From Natrinema pellirubrum DSM 15624 (GTDB taxonomy: Archaea > Halobacteriota > Halobacteria > Halobacteriales > Natrialbaceae), in NCBI RefSeq assembly GCF_000230735.2, contig NC_019962.1, positions 3,410,001 to 3,474,000 on the forward strand: DNA of 64,000 nt, in the 5' to 3' direction. How positions within the stretch are numbered: the first letter of the stretch is position 1; each line of letters begins with the position of its first letter. The notes beneath the pieces are model-generated. The model was given only the letters and a program-made list of their open reading frames with translations. It was not told the origin of the DNA and did no database searches. A program made the position numbers and the translations under genes. Of the stretch, positions 55,970 through 64,000 are shown in pieces.

Positions 55970-57514
55970 TCATTGCGGGCCGACGGTTTCGGACACCCAG
56001 CCGGTCGCGCCGTCGGGCTTCGGGCCGTCCTCCTCGGGGATCTGGAGGTTCCCGTCCCCGTCGCGGGCCCGGACGATCACCTCGTGGCGCCCGCCGGCCC
56101 CGTACTCGTGACGCCACTGCCGCCAGACGTCGTCGCCGGGCAGGGGCTCGGAGAGGTCGGCCTCGGTCCAGGTGTCGCCGCCGTCGGTCGACACCTCGAC
56201 GGCCTCGATCCCCCTGGTGCCGGCGTAGGCGTGCCCGGCGACCTCGTACCGGCCGCCGTCGAAGCGATTGACCTGCCAGAGCTTGGCGACCGTTTCGACC
56301 GGCCCGGTGCCGTGCCAGCCGCGGTGTTCCCAGTAGCCCATGGTGTCTTCGTCCCGGACCTCGATCTCGGTCAACCACTTCACGTTGATCTCGCCCCAGT
56401 GGCCCGGCACGAGCGCGCGCAGCGGCGCACCGTGTGCCCGGGGTAGCGGCCGGCCGTTCATCCGGTAGGCCAACAGCCCCGGCCACAGCGCGTCGATCGG
56501 GAACTCGTTGTAGTAGTCGTCGGCCCCGTGCAGGATCACCCGATCGCCCAACGGCTCCGCCGCCTCGAGCAGGTCGGCGACGGGCACGCCGCTCCAGAGG
56601 GCGGTGTCCATCTGGCGACCGTTGAGTTGGTCCCCAACACACCGCAACGTGACGAAGCGGTCTTCCAGTGCCATCGCCTCGAGGTCCCCGAAGTCGTACT
56701 CCTGCTCCTCGGCGACTGCCCCCGTGATCGAGAGCGACCACTCGTCGCGGTCGACGGCAGGATCGACGTTGCCGATGTCCACCTGATAGAAGTCCGTACT
56801 GACGAGCGGCTCGAGGCCCTCGACTGCGAGCGATTGCTCTTTCGCGCGTGTCAGCGATTCCCGGACCGCGGGGCGGGCGTCCTCGGGGATCTCGAGGGGC
56901 GAGGGGAACGACTCCTCGCCGGTCCCGTGGACGAAAACGGCGAGCGCGCTCACGCCGATCGCCGTCCCGAGGGAACCGAGAACGCGTCGCCGCTCGAGCG
57001 AGCCGAGTGGGCGATCCGTGCCGGCGGCGAGGACGGTCGCCACGGCGGCCACGAGCAGGACGATCCCCGCGCCGGCGGCGGTGCCGAGCGCCGACGGCCG
57101 GGAGCGCGTGAGTCCGAACGCGAGCGCCGACGGCAGGGCCTGTCCGAGGAGGACGCCGACGACGGCTTTCCCACGTCCCCGGTCCAGTAGCCCGGCGGCG
57201 GGACCGCGTCCCAGCAGGAGCGCCACCCCGGGGAGAGCAGCCAATCCGAACGCGAGACAGGCCACCGCGATGGCCAGCAGAAACGCCAGCTGATGCCCGA
57301 GCGTCCCGAGTTGGGTGATCGCGAAGGTGATGAGCGCGTCGGGGCTGAGCGCGACGACGAGTCGGTCGAACGGCGTCACGACGAACGCCGGCCGCCGGCC
57401 GACGGCCAGATACGACCCCGCGACGGCAGCCAGTCCCGCAGCGAGCGCCACCGCGACCGCGGGCAGCCACGGCCGCACCCGGACGACCGCACTCCGCAGG
57501 CGTGAACCCACCAT
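55970..57514 (-). CDS. Membrane-anchored sulfite oxidase-family molybdopterin enzyme
   Basis: A 514-residue protein with two parts. Residues 1-195 hold about five transmembrane helices. Residues 205-514 are a sulfite oxidase-like domain: molybdenum-ligand Cys292 in TLRCVGDQLNG, LLAYRMNGRPLPRAHGAPLRALVPGHWGEINVKWL near 390-425, and a C-terminal Mo-co dimerisation (Ig-like) domain with HAYAGTRGIEAVEVSTDGGDTW near 455. The N-terminal helices probably anchor it on the outer face and may carry electrons. The substrate could be sulfite or an S/N-oxide. Start: ATG at 57514; another in-frame ATG at 57529 adds five residues. Confidence 0.82.
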   Translation of the reverse strand: MVGSRLRSAVVRVRPWLPAVAVALAAGLAAVAGSYLAVGRRPAFVVTPFDRLVVALSPDALITFAITQLGTLGHQLAFLLAIAVACLAFGLAALPGVALLLGRGPAAGLLDRGRGKAVVGVLLGQALPSALAFGLTRSRPSALGTAAGAGIVLLVAAVATVLAAGTDRPLGSLERRRVLGSLGTAIGVSALAVFVHGTGEESFPSPLEIPEDARPAVRESLTRAKEQSLAVEGLEPLVSTDFYQVDIGNVDPAVDRDEWSLSITGAVAEEQEYDFGDLEAMALEDRFVTLRCVGDQLNGRQMDTALWSGVPVADLLEAAEPLGDRVILHGADDYYNEFPIDALWPGLLAYRMNGRPLPRAHGAPLRALVPGHWGEINVKWLTEIEVRDEDTMGYWEHRGWHGTGPVETVAKLWQVNRFDGGRYEVAGHAYAGTRGIEAVEVSTDGGDTWTEADLSEPLPGDDVWRQWRHEYGAGGRHEVIVRARDGDGNLQIPEEDGPKPDGATGWVSETVGPQ

Positions 57515-57575
57515 GGTAACATGTAGCAATACACCCGGCCGAACATGAAAGCTTCGCGCACGAGCGTAGGGAGAC

Positions 57576-57602
57576 GGGTTCGGGTTCGGGTTCGGGTTCG
57601 GG
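57576..57602. repeat. Tandem hexanucleotide repeat
   Basis: Four copies of GGGTTC plus a partial fifth, in the 99-base gap between the sulfite oxidase-like gene and the MFS transporter gene. On the minus strand it lies downstream of the MFS stop codon at neither a start nor an obvious promoter. Confidence 0.7.
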
Positions 57603-57613
57603 CCTCGGCAACC

Positions 57614-58909
57614 TCAGTCCGCTTTCACGCCCGTCCGCGTGACCTCGGGGTTGCGAAGCAGCGGCAGCGAGACGATCGTCAGGCAACTGAGGACGAGCGC
57701 CGCACAGAGGACGTAGGTCAGCTGGTACCCGAACCAGAGGTCCACCGCGGGGATGGCGACGAGGGGGCCGAGACTGAGCCCGACGTCGCCCATCACCTGA
57801 TAGACCCCGCCCATCCGGCCGAGTTCGTCGCCGGGGGTGAGATCGCCCATGATCGCCAGCAATGCGGGCGCGGCCGCCCCCATCCCCGCGCCGACGAGGA
57901 CGATCGCCCCGAGCAGCGCCTCGATGGTGGGCACGTAGGCGATCACCAGAAAGCCCGCCCCCATCGCGAGAAACGCCGGCACCGTCAGTAGCGTCCGATC
58001 GCTGACCATGTCCGAGAGCCAGCCGGTCACGATCGTCATAGACCCCGAGGTGATCACGCCCAGTCCCATCACGATCCCGCTGATGCCGGCCGCGCCCAGC
58101 GCCGACAGCTCGAGGCCGTAGTCGCTGGCGTAGCGGGCCAGCGTCGAGAGGATGATCCCGCCCCAGAGAAAGCGGACGGCGAAGTTGCCGTAGCCGATCA
58201 GGACGACGGTCGGGTTGGCCGCGAGCAGGGCGGGGACCTCGCGGAGCTTGGCAGCTCTGCCCTCGTCGGCACCGCCGTGAACGTCGGGGAGGACGAGCGT
58301 CGCGACGGTGCCAGCGACTAAGGCGAGAACGCCCGCCGTGAGGAAGGCGGTCTGCATGCTGGCGAGGTCGGTCAACAGACCGCCGAGGACGAGCCCGGTC
58401 GGGAAGCCGAGCGACTGCCCGCCCCGCATGTAGCCGACCCAGCGGCCGCGGTTGTCCGCCGTCGTGACGTAGGTGATCGTCGCGAACGCGCCGATGAAGA
58501 CGAAGGCGCTGCCGACCCCCCAGAACAGCCGCGCCAGCACGAAGACCAGCCCCGGCAGCGACACGTCGCCAAGCAGGGGGAGCGTCCCGAGGTGGGTCGG
58601 CGGCGTGTGCAGCCCGACGATGTATCCAAAGGGCGCGAGCGCCTGCGTGAACAGCCCGAAGATCATCGGCGTCCGCGCGCCGTACTGGTCGATGATCGTC
58701 CCCGCCGGCGTGTTCATGAACAGCCGTCCGATCCGGTTCGCCGAGAGGATGATGCTCAACATCACCGCGGAGATGACGAGTTTCTCGTCGAGCAACGGCA
58801 GCGTCGGGAACGCGACCCCGGTCGCGACGCCGCCGAAGAAAACCCCCGCGATAACCGCGAGCGCGATCGTCCGGATCTCCCCCGTCGAGTAGGTGGCCTC
58901 CTCAGACAT
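57614..58909 (-). CDS. MFS transporter
   Basis: A 431-residue protein with 12 hydrophobic segments in two six-helix halves. Helix 2-3 loop carries SANRIGRLFMNTPAGTIIDQYGARTPM, resembling the MFS motif with G-x-x-x-D-x-x-G-R/K; TADNRGRWVGYMRGGQSLGFPTG near 155 corresponds to motif between helices 4 and 5. The second half repeats the pattern at SDMVSDRTLL. It resembles drug or sugar-efflux-type members. The gene sits upstream of the sulfite oxidase-like gene on the same strand, 99 bases away. Substrate unknown. Confidence 0.87.
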   Translation of the reverse strand: MSEEATYSTGEIRTIALAVIAGVFFGGVATGVAFPTLPLLDEKLVISAVMLSIILSANRIGRLFMNTPAGTIIDQYGARTPMIFGLFTQALAPFGYIVGLHTPPTHLGTLPLLGDVSLPGLVFVLARLFWGVGSAFVFIGAFATITYVTTADNRGRWVGYMRGGQSLGFPTGLVLGGLLTDLASMQTAFLTAGVLALVAGTVATLVLPDVHGGADEGRAAKLREVPALLAANPTVVLIGYGNFAVRFLWGGIILSTLARYASDYGLELSALGAAGISGIVMGLGVITSGSMTIVTGWLSDMVSDRTLLTVPAFLAMGAGFLVIAYVPTIEALLGAIVLVGAGMGAAAPALLAIMGDLTPGDELGRMGGVYQVMGDVGLSLGPLVAIPAVDLWFGYQLTYVLCAALVLSCLTIVSLPLLRNPEVTRTGVKAD

Positions 58910-58951
58910 GGTGGCAGTGGTCGACGACTCGAGCGCGCACGGGTATCCGTC

Positions 58952-60529
58952 TCACGATTCGAGCCCGCGTTCGTCGGCGATCTCGTCGCGCAACTTCGTC
59001 TTGCGGATCTTTCCGCTGCCGGTCTTGGGGAGTTCCGAGCGCACCTCGACGATACGGGGGTGTTTGTAGGGCGCGAGTTCGTCGAGGACGTACGACTCGA
59101 CGTCCTCGGCGGAGATCTCGGCTCCCTCGGCGGGCGTGATCGCGGCGGCGACGGTCTCGCCCCGGCGCTCGTCGGGGAGACCGAAGACCGCGGCCTCGTG
59201 GATCTCGGGGTGGTCGTACAGCAGGTCCTCGATCTCGCGGGGGTAGACGTTGTAGCCGCCGGTCAGGATCATCTCCTTCTCGCGGCCCCTGATGTAGTAG
59301 TAGTTGTCCTCGTCGCGGGTCCCGATGTCGCCGGTCCGGAAGAAGCCGTCCTCGGTGAAGACCTCCTCGTTCGCTTCGGGGTTCTTGTAGTAGCCTTTCA
59401 TCACCTGCGAGCCGGCGATGAGGATCTCGCCTTCCTCACCGGGCTCGACCTCCTCGCCGTCCTCGTCGACGACCTTCGAGCGGGTGTGCCCGACCGGCTG
59501 GCCGACGCTGCCGGGCCGATTGCCGAGCGACGACCACCGGATCGTGTGACTCGTCGCGGTCGTCTCGGTCAGCCCGTACCCCTCGGTAAGCGGTACGTCG
59601 AGGGCCTCCTCGAACCCCTCCCGGGTCGGCTGCGGGAGCTTGTCCCCGCCCTGTCCCGCTCGGACCAGCGTCGACAGGTCGTACTCGTCGGGGTCGTAGG
59701 CCTCGAGCAAGTCGACAAACATCGCGGCGACGCCGACGAAGGCCGGGATGTCGTGTTCGTCGAGTTTCTCGAGGACGAGTTCGGGATCCCACTGATCTGG
59801 CCGCAGCAGGTGCAGCGTCCGGCCGGCACACAGCGAGGACAGCATGCCGACCATCCCCGTGATGTGGTACATCGGCAGGACGATGATGCCGTCGCCCTTG
59901 ATCGGGCCGGCGCTGTAACTGGAGACGGCCTGAGCGATCTGGACCCGGAAGTTGCGGTGGGTCAGCAGGACGCCCTTCGGCTTCCCGGTCGTTCCCGAGG
60001 TGTAGGGCTGGAGGAGGACGTCCTCGTCCTCGCGGTCGACGACCGCCGCCTCGGTATCGGTACCCAGTTCAGGCAGGGAGGGGTGGTCGCTGCCGGCCGT
60101 CGCACTGACGATGTCGGTCTCGAGGTCGGCGACGGCCTCGCGGACGTACTCGTCGGCCGACCCCTCCACGAGGACCGCCTCGGCGTCGGCGTGGTCGAGC
60201 TGGTATTCGATCTCGCGGCGACGGTACTCGGGGTTCAGCGGGCTGGCGATGATCCCGGCGTGACAGCAGGCCCAGACGACGGTACAGAAGTCGATGCCGT
60301 TGGGCATGTAGACGCCGACCCGGTCGCCGGCCGCGAGGCCGAGTTCCCGCAGACCGTCGGCAAAGCGCGCGACGCGGTCGCCGAAGTCGCGGTAGGTGAT
60401 GGTCTCGCCGGCGTGTTCGATCGCGATCGTATCGGGGTGTTCGGTTACGGCCCGCTCGAGAAGGGTGGCGACGTTGCCGTCGTAGGGCGACTCCATGAGC
60501 GTCTCCGCGGAAACGATATCGAGCTCCAT
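58952..60529 (-). CDS. Acyl-CoA synthetase (AMP-forming)
   Basis: A 525-residue ligase with YTSGTTGKPKG at 176-186, GYGLTETTATSH near 318, FFRTGDIGTRDEDNYYYIRGREKEMI near 410, and catalytic Lys507 in KTGSGKIRK. It is similar in architecture to the enzyme at 13314-14882 but clearly a separate paralogue. It is upstream of and co-directional with the MFS gene (42 bases) and downstream of an SDR gene. Confidence 0.9.
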   Translation of the reverse strand: MELDIVSAETLMESPYDGNVATLLERAVTEHPDTIAIEHAGETITYRDFGDRVARFADGLRELGLAAGDRVGVYMPNGIDFCTVVWACCHAGIIASPLNPEYRRREIEYQLDHADAEAVLVEGSADEYVREAVADLETDIVSATAGSDHPSLPELGTDTEAAVVDREDEDVLLQPYTSGTTGKPKGVLLTHRNFRVQIAQAVSSYSAGPIKGDGIIVLPMYHITGMVGMLSSLCAGRTLHLLRPDQWDPELVLEKLDEHDIPAFVGVAAMFVDLLEAYDPDEYDLSTLVRAGQGGDKLPQPTREGFEEALDVPLTEGYGLTETTATSHTIRWSSLGNRPGSVGQPVGHTRSKVVDEDGEEVEPGEEGEILIAGSQVMKGYYKNPEANEEVFTEDGFFRTGDIGTRDEDNYYYIRGREKEMILTGGYNVYPREIEDLLYDHPEIHEAAVFGLPDERRGETVAAAITPAEGAEISAEDVESYVLDELAPYKHPRIVEVRSELPKTGSGKIRKTKLRDEIADERGLES

Positions 60530-60669
60530 GTTCGCCCTGATTTGTCGTTCGACCTGAAAAGTGTGCAGGTACTGGTAACACAGTTCGTGTTTCGGTCCCG
60601 TCTCGAGCGGTCGGGCGTCGGCTCCGAGGCCACCGTGAACTCGAGTCGGGCGCTCGCGGCGACGCGTCG

Positions 60670-61443
60670 TTACTCGCCGAGGCGGGGGATGCCCTTGATC
60701 TCGATCGTTTCGCCGACCATGTACGATGAGGCGGGGCTGGCGAGGAACTGCGCGAGGTCGGCGACTTCCTCGGGTTTGCCGATGGTACGATCCGGCGAGG
60801 TGCGGGCGATTTCGTCGGCGTCGTCCTCAACGCCCATCTGGGTGCGGACGCCCTCGGTGGCGACGAGTCCGGGCGCGATACAGTTGACCCAGATCCCGTC
60901 CTCGGCCCAGTCGGCCGCCGACGATGTGGTGAAGTTGACGACGCCGGCCTTGGCCGCGCCGTAGTGGCTCATCGTCTTCGAGCCCCGGGTGCCCGCGACG
61001 CTGGCGAAGTTGACGATCCGGCCGCCGCCGTTGTCGCGCATGTACTCGACGGCCAGTTGCGAGCAGTGGAAAGTGCCGTGCAGGTTGATGTCGACGATGG
61101 TCTTCCAGCCGTTCTCGCTGATCTCCGAGGGCGGGGCCTGGAAGCTCGCCCCCGCGTTGTTGATCAGGACGTCGAGCCCGCCGAACGTCTCGACCGTCTC
61201 GTCGATCAGGTCCCCGACCGCGTCGCGGTCGGTCACGTCGCACTCGATCGCGATCGCCTCGCCCGGCCGCTCGCTCTCGTTGATGTCGTCGGCGACCGGC
61301 TGGACGTTATCGATGTCCCGCGAGGTGACGACGACGTTCGCCCCGTCGTCGGCGAATCGCTCGACGATCGTCTTCCCGATCCCGCTCGAGGAGCCGGTGA
61401 CGATCGCGGTCTCTCCGTCGACGCTGAACTGGTCGACCGTCAT
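60670..61443 (-). CDS. SDR-family oxidoreductase
   Basis: A 257-residue classical SDR: TGSSSGIG at 16-23, Arg42 after the second strand (VVTSRD, suggesting NADP preference), NNAG at 95-98, Ser148, Tyr161 and Lys165 (YGAAK), and YMVGETIEIKG at the C-terminus. Probably a 3-oxoacyl-CoA/ACP reductase or 3-hydroxyacyl dehydrogenase of lipid metabolism. It is divergent from the MaoC gene. Confidence 0.88.
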   Translation of the reverse strand: MTVDQFSVDGETAIVTGSSSGIGKTIVERFADDGANVVVTSRDIDNVQPVADDINESERPGEAIAIECDVTDRDAVGDLIDETVETFGGLDVLINNAGASFQAPPSEISENGWKTIVDINLHGTFHCSQLAVEYMRDNGGGRIVNFASVAGTRGSKTMSHYGAAKAGVVNFTTSSAADWAEDGIWVNCIAPGLVATEGVRTQMGVEDDADEIARTSPDRTIGKPEEVADLAQFLASPASSYMVGETIEIKGIPRLGE

Positions 61444-61613
61444 CGGTCGCCCTCCACGATGTGCGTTCGTTCTACTGACTGGTCTCCATACCCGAGTGTA
61501 ATAGTCACTGCCATGAGCGTCTCCGTGTTCATCGACCGCCGGTATAAGCTATTCGACCAGTCGGGACGAAGGGCGTCCGAGAAGGGTACTGTTATGTCAG
61601 TCGTCCACAAACC

Positions 61614-61718
61614 ATGGCGGCAATGAAGCGCGGACACAGCACCGAGGCGCGACGCGACGCGACGACCGACCAGCCCGCGACGACCGGAAGAGCCACGGAG
61701 GGCCACGATGCCGAATAG
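61614..61718 (+). CDS. Possible 34-residue basic peptide overlapping the MaoC gene
   Basis: An ATG at 61614 opens a 34-codon frame (starting MAAMKRGHSTEARRD) that ends within the first codons of the MaoC gene, giving an 11-base overlap with its ATG at 61708. The composition is Arg/Thr-rich and does not resemble a known family. It may be only untranslated leader, or a small upstream frame coupling translation. Confidence 0.25.
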   Translation: MAAMKRGHSTEARRDATTDQPATTGRATEGHDAE

Positions 61719-62724
61719 ACCAATCGAGGAACTCGAGGCGATGGTCGGCGACACCACGGTCACGGCCGAGGAATTCCGGATCGAGCCGGGCAAAGTCGAG
61801 GAGTTCGCGCGGGCGATCACCGCCGAGGATCCCGTCTTCCGCGACGAGTCGGTCGCCGCCGAGCGGGGCCACGATCGCGTTCCCGCGCCGCTGACCTACT
61901 CGCAGGTCGCCCGGTTCCCGCGGTACACCCCCGCCGACATCGACGGCAAGGGCTTCGACCTAGCCTTCCAGCCGGAGTACGTTATCCACGGCGAGCAGGC
62001 CCACGAGTACGAACGCCCGGTCTACGTCGGCGACGTTCTCGAGGGGACGACTACCCTCGCCGACGTCTTCCAGCGCGAAGGGGGTCGAGCGGGGACGATG
62101 ACCTTCGCCGTCCTCGAGACCGAGTACCGAACCCCGGAGGGCGAACTCGTCCTGACCGACCGCTCGACGGCGATCGAAACCGAGGGCGCGATCGACGACG
62201 GCGACGAGAGTGCGGCCGAGGACTCCGCGAGCGACGGCGAGCCGGCCGAGCCCGACGGCGGTACCGCCGAAGCGGATCCCGCGATGCCCTCGCCGACCGT
62301 CGACGACTTCGAGCGGGTCCGGGAGGTCGACGGCCTCGAGCCCGGCGATGCCGGCCCGACGGTCGTCGTCGAGGACCTCGAGCGAAAGCACTTCGTCAAG
62401 TACGCCGGGGCAAGCGGCGACTTCAACCCGATCCACTACGACGAACCGTACGCGACCGGGGCGGGCAACGAGAGTGTCTTCGGCCAGGGGATGTTCACCG
62501 CCGGCGTCACCTCGCGGGTCGTCGCCAACTGGTTCGACCTGCGGGACGTGACGAGCTTCGGCGTCCGGTTCCAGTCACGGGTCTTCCCCGGCGACACCGT
62601 CGTCGCGAGCGGCGAGGTCGCCGAGGTCGACCCCGACGCTGGCACGGTCGAGGCGGCACTCGAGGCCCGGACGACCGACGGCGAGACGCTACTGACCGGG
62701 ACGGCGACGGCCGACCTCGAGTAA
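61708..62724 (+). CDS. Double-hotdog MaoC-family dehydratase
   Basis: A 338-residue protein made of two hotdog domains. Residues 10-155 are the FAS1/N-terminal dehydratase-like half (APLTYSQVARFPRYTP, then PEYVIHGEQAHEYERPVYVGD). Residues 158-200 are an acidic low-complexity linker. Residues 205-338 are the catalytic MaoC half with the hydratase pair Asp238 and His243 in GDFNPIHYDEP. This layout is that of (R)-specific enoyl-CoA hydratase/3-hydroxyacyl-CoA dehydratases. It is divergent from the SDR gene; together they could interconvert enoyl-, hydroxy- and oxo-acyl-CoA. Confidence 0.85.
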   Translation: MPNRPIEELEAMVGDTTVTAEEFRIEPGKVEEFARAITAEDPVFRDESVAAERGHDRVPAPLTYSQVARFPRYTPADIDGKGFDLAFQPEYVIHGEQAHEYERPVYVGDVLEGTTTLADVFQREGGRAGTMTFAVLETEYRTPEGELVLTDRSTAIETEGAIDDGDESAAEDSASDGEPAEPDGGTAEADPAMPSPTVDDFERVREVDGLEPGDAGPTVVVEDLERKHFVKYAGASGDFNPIHYDEPYATGAGNESVFGQGMFTAGVTSRVVANWFDLRDVTSFGVRFQSRVFPGDTVVASGEVAEVDPDAGTVEAALEARTTDGETLLTGTATADLE

Positions 62725-62743
62725 AAAAGACGCGTTCGAACTC

Positions 62744-63169
62744 TTACTCCGGTACGAACACCGGAATCGCGGCTTCCTCTGAGACCTGCCAGAACGCCAC
62801 CCCGACGGCCGCGCCGATCTCGAGATCGTCGGGATCGGCGTCGAGCAGCGCAAGCAGGCGCGGTCCCTCGGCGAGGTCGATCGCGCCGACGACGTAGGGG
62901 ACCCGGTCGCCGAAGCCGGGTTCGCCGGGGACGTGACAGACGGTGTAGGTGTAGATCGTCCCGACACCCTCGCTCGCCTCGAACGGCGGGTCCTCGGCCC
63001 CGCAGGCGGTACAGATCGCTCGCGGGTACAGCTGGCGGTGGCCGCACTCGCATTCTTGATAGCGCAGTTCGCCCTCGAGCGTACCTGCCCAGAAGGGGGC
63101 CGTCGAGCCGGTCGGGACCGGCACCGGCCCCTCCCAGTCCTCGCGGCGGTCCTCGACCTGCCCGGTCAT
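62744..63169 (-). CDS. DUF35 OB-fold protein with zinc ribbon (thiolase partner)
   Basis: A 141-residue acyl-CoA-associated OB-fold protein. The N-terminal rubredoxin-like ribbon has cysteines at 40, 42, 53 and 56 (the first pair spaced C-x-C rather than the usual C-x2-C), then the OB domain (TIYTYTVCHVPG, then PYVVGAIDLAEGPRLLALL). DUF35 proteins form complexes with thiolases and HMG-CoA synthase. Its start overlaps the stop of the upstream thiolase by ATGA, so the two are made together. A role as CoA-substrate channel or scaffold is known for archaeal relatives. Confidence 0.87.
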   Translation of the reverse strand: MTGQVEDRREDWEGPVPVPTGSTAPFWAGTLEGELRYQECECGHRQLYPRAICTACGAEDPPFEASEGVGTIYTYTVCHVPGEPGFGDRVPYVVGAIDLAEGPRLLALLDADPDDLEIGAAVGVAFWQVSEEAAIPVFVPE

Positions 63170-64000
63170 GATTCCCTCCGGAGGACGACGGTGCTACTCG
63201 AGGAAAGTAACCCCCCGGTACCGTGGGCGACCGCCACCTCGGCGTCGTCGACCTGGCGGTCGCCCTCGTAGTCGCCCCGGAGCTGCCGGGCGGCCTCGAT
63301 GAGGACGAAGATCCCGAAGTGACCGGGGTGACAGTACGAGAGGCCGCCGCCCTGGGTATTCATCGGTAACTCGCCGCCCGGCGCGGTGGTGCCGCCCGAG
63401 ACGAACTCGCCGCCGTCGCCTTTCTCGCAGAAGCCCAGGTCCTCGAGGGTCACGAGGGCGGTGTAGGTAAACGAGTCGTAAATCTCGGCGACGTCGACGT
63501 CGTCATGGGTAATCCCGGCTTGGTCGAACGCCTTCGGGCCGGTCACCGCTGCCCCGGTGGTCGTCATGTCGGGCATCTCGCTGATGTCTTGGCGGTGGGT
63601 ACTCGTCGACGCCACGCCCGCGACGCCGATCTCCGGCACACCCAGTTCCGCGGCCTTTTCCTCGCTGACGAGGACGACCGCGCCGCCGCCGTCCGAGACG
63701 AGACAGCAGTCCAGCAGGTTGAACGGTTCGGCGATCTCCCGGGACTCGAGGACGTCGTCGACCGTGATCGGCTCCCGCTGGGCGGCCTTGGGGTTCATCG
63801 ACGCCCACTCGCGGGTCGCGACGGCGACCTCCGCGAGCTGTTCCTCGGTGGTGCCGTACTCGTGCATGTGTCGGCGCGCGGCCATCGCGTAGGCCCCCGG
63901 CGGCCGGAAGAGGCCCGTCGGCCGAACGAAGCCGTCGATCGGGTGGGTCTCCTCGAGCGACTGGTCCCTGCCGGGGCCGGTCTTGCTCGTCGAGCCGTAG
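63166..64000 (-). CDS. Thiolase-family protein (SCP-x/lipid-transfer type), 5' end outside window
   Basis: The frame is open through the right edge, so the N-terminus is missing and 278 codons are visible. The sequence shows the thiolase C-terminal half: CCLVSDGGGAVVLVSEEKA, EIYDSFTYTALVTLEDLGF, and GGLSYCHPGHFGIFVLIEAARQL with the catalytic His, followed by AVAHGTGG. It is of the SCP-x/acetyl-CoA acetyltransferase subfamily that works with DUF35 proteins. In this subfamily the second catalytic Cys is replaced by the HGxGG segment. It overlaps the DUF35 gene by four bases. Confidence 0.88.
   Translation of the reverse strand, partial: YGSTSKTGPGRDQSLEETHPIDGFVRPTGLFRPPGAYAMAARRHMHEYGTTEEQLAEVAVATREWASMNPKAAQREPITVDDVLESREIAEPFNLLDCCLVSDGGGAVVLVSEEKAAELGVPEIGVAGVASTSTHRQDISEMPDMTTTGAAVTGPKAFDQAGITHDDVDVAEIYDSFTYTALVTLEDLGFCEKGDGGEFVSGGTTAPGGELPMNTQGGGLSYCHPGHFGIFVLIEAARQLRGDYEGDRQVDDAEVAVAHGTGGLLSSSSTVVLRRES

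Noticed and set aside
57576-57602. Tandem repeat considered as a CRISPR array
   Set aside because: Six-base unit without spacers and no cas genes anywhere in the window.

Overview
The window is chromosomal DNA of a halophilic archaeon (class Halobacteria), most likely a Natrinema/Haloterrigena-type member of the Natrialbales; the genus is an inference. The signs are high GC, strongly acidic predicted proteins, Tat-type lipoprotein signals (twin arginine followed by an AGC lipobox), archaeal TATA boxes about 25-30 bases before many start codons (largely leaderless genes), and lineage-typical genes: MptA/GCYH-IB GTP cyclohydrolase, TrmB and IclR regulators, a fused AhbA/AhbB siroheme decarboxylase, and an ISH3-type insertion sequence.

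Bases 1-7.6 kb are housekeeping and unknown genes: a 3'-truncated RlaP-like nucleotidyltransferase, mptA behind a duplicated promoter element, a convergent TrmB regulator, a thioredoxin-fold DUF255 protein, FxsA, and tRNA-Ile(GAT) with a second copy of its 3' end nearby (an old integration scar). A 1-kb gene-poor stretch and two small envelope proteins follow. From 7.6 to 17.5 kb come an IclR regulator, glutaryl-CoA dehydrogenase, a TAXI-type TRAP transporter, an acyl-CoA synthetase, an acyl-CoA dehydrogenase and a thiolase. After a 1.27-kb AT-richer gap, an IclR regulator, an NhaC-type antiporter and an asparaginase form a second unit (18.7-22.7 kb). From 23.5 to 32.6 kb lie a 3-hydroxyacyl-CoA dehydrogenase, a large FAD/Fe-S dehydrogenase, two membrane proteins, the siroheme decarboxylase, a TrpD-family protein and an enoyl-CoA hydratase.

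Bases 32.7-35.6 kb are an insertion-sequence graveyard. It holds a 163-bp imperfect inverted repeat, one intact IS630-type element, the 3' half of a related element, a decayed fragment of another element, and the 5' third of a further IS630 copy. Past it (35.8-49.9 kb) are a short 3-hydroxyacyl-CoA dehydrogenase, a small membrane protein coupled to an APC permease, and then, all on the plus strand, an R2-like ligand-binding oxidase (R2lox), an alpha-methylacyl-CoA racemase-like protein, an acyl-CoA ligase, an acyl-CoA dehydrogenase and an amidase. An SDR, a thiolase, an ACAD10/11-like dehydrogenase and two small membrane proteins follow.

Bases 49.9-55.7 kb hold a carbohydrate ABC transporter whose MalF-type permease gene is split by a complete ISH3-family element with a 7-bp target duplication. 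The last 8 kb carry a membrane-anchored sulfite-oxidase-family protein, an MFS transporter, and another lipid-oxidation set (acyl-CoA synthetase, SDR, double-hotdog MaoC protein, DUF35 plus thiolase cut by the window end).

Overall the window reads as a lipid/organic-acid catabolic region: three acyl-CoA ligases, four acyl-CoA dehydrogenases, three thiolases, two 3-hydroxyacyl-CoA dehydrogenases and one crotonase. The most interesting neighbourhood is R2lox-racemase-ligase-dehydrogenase (38.5-43.6 kb), because characterised R2lox proteins bind a long-chain fatty acid at the metal site and the racemase handles 2-methyl-branched acyl-CoAs. No CRISPR array, rRNA or replication origin was seen.
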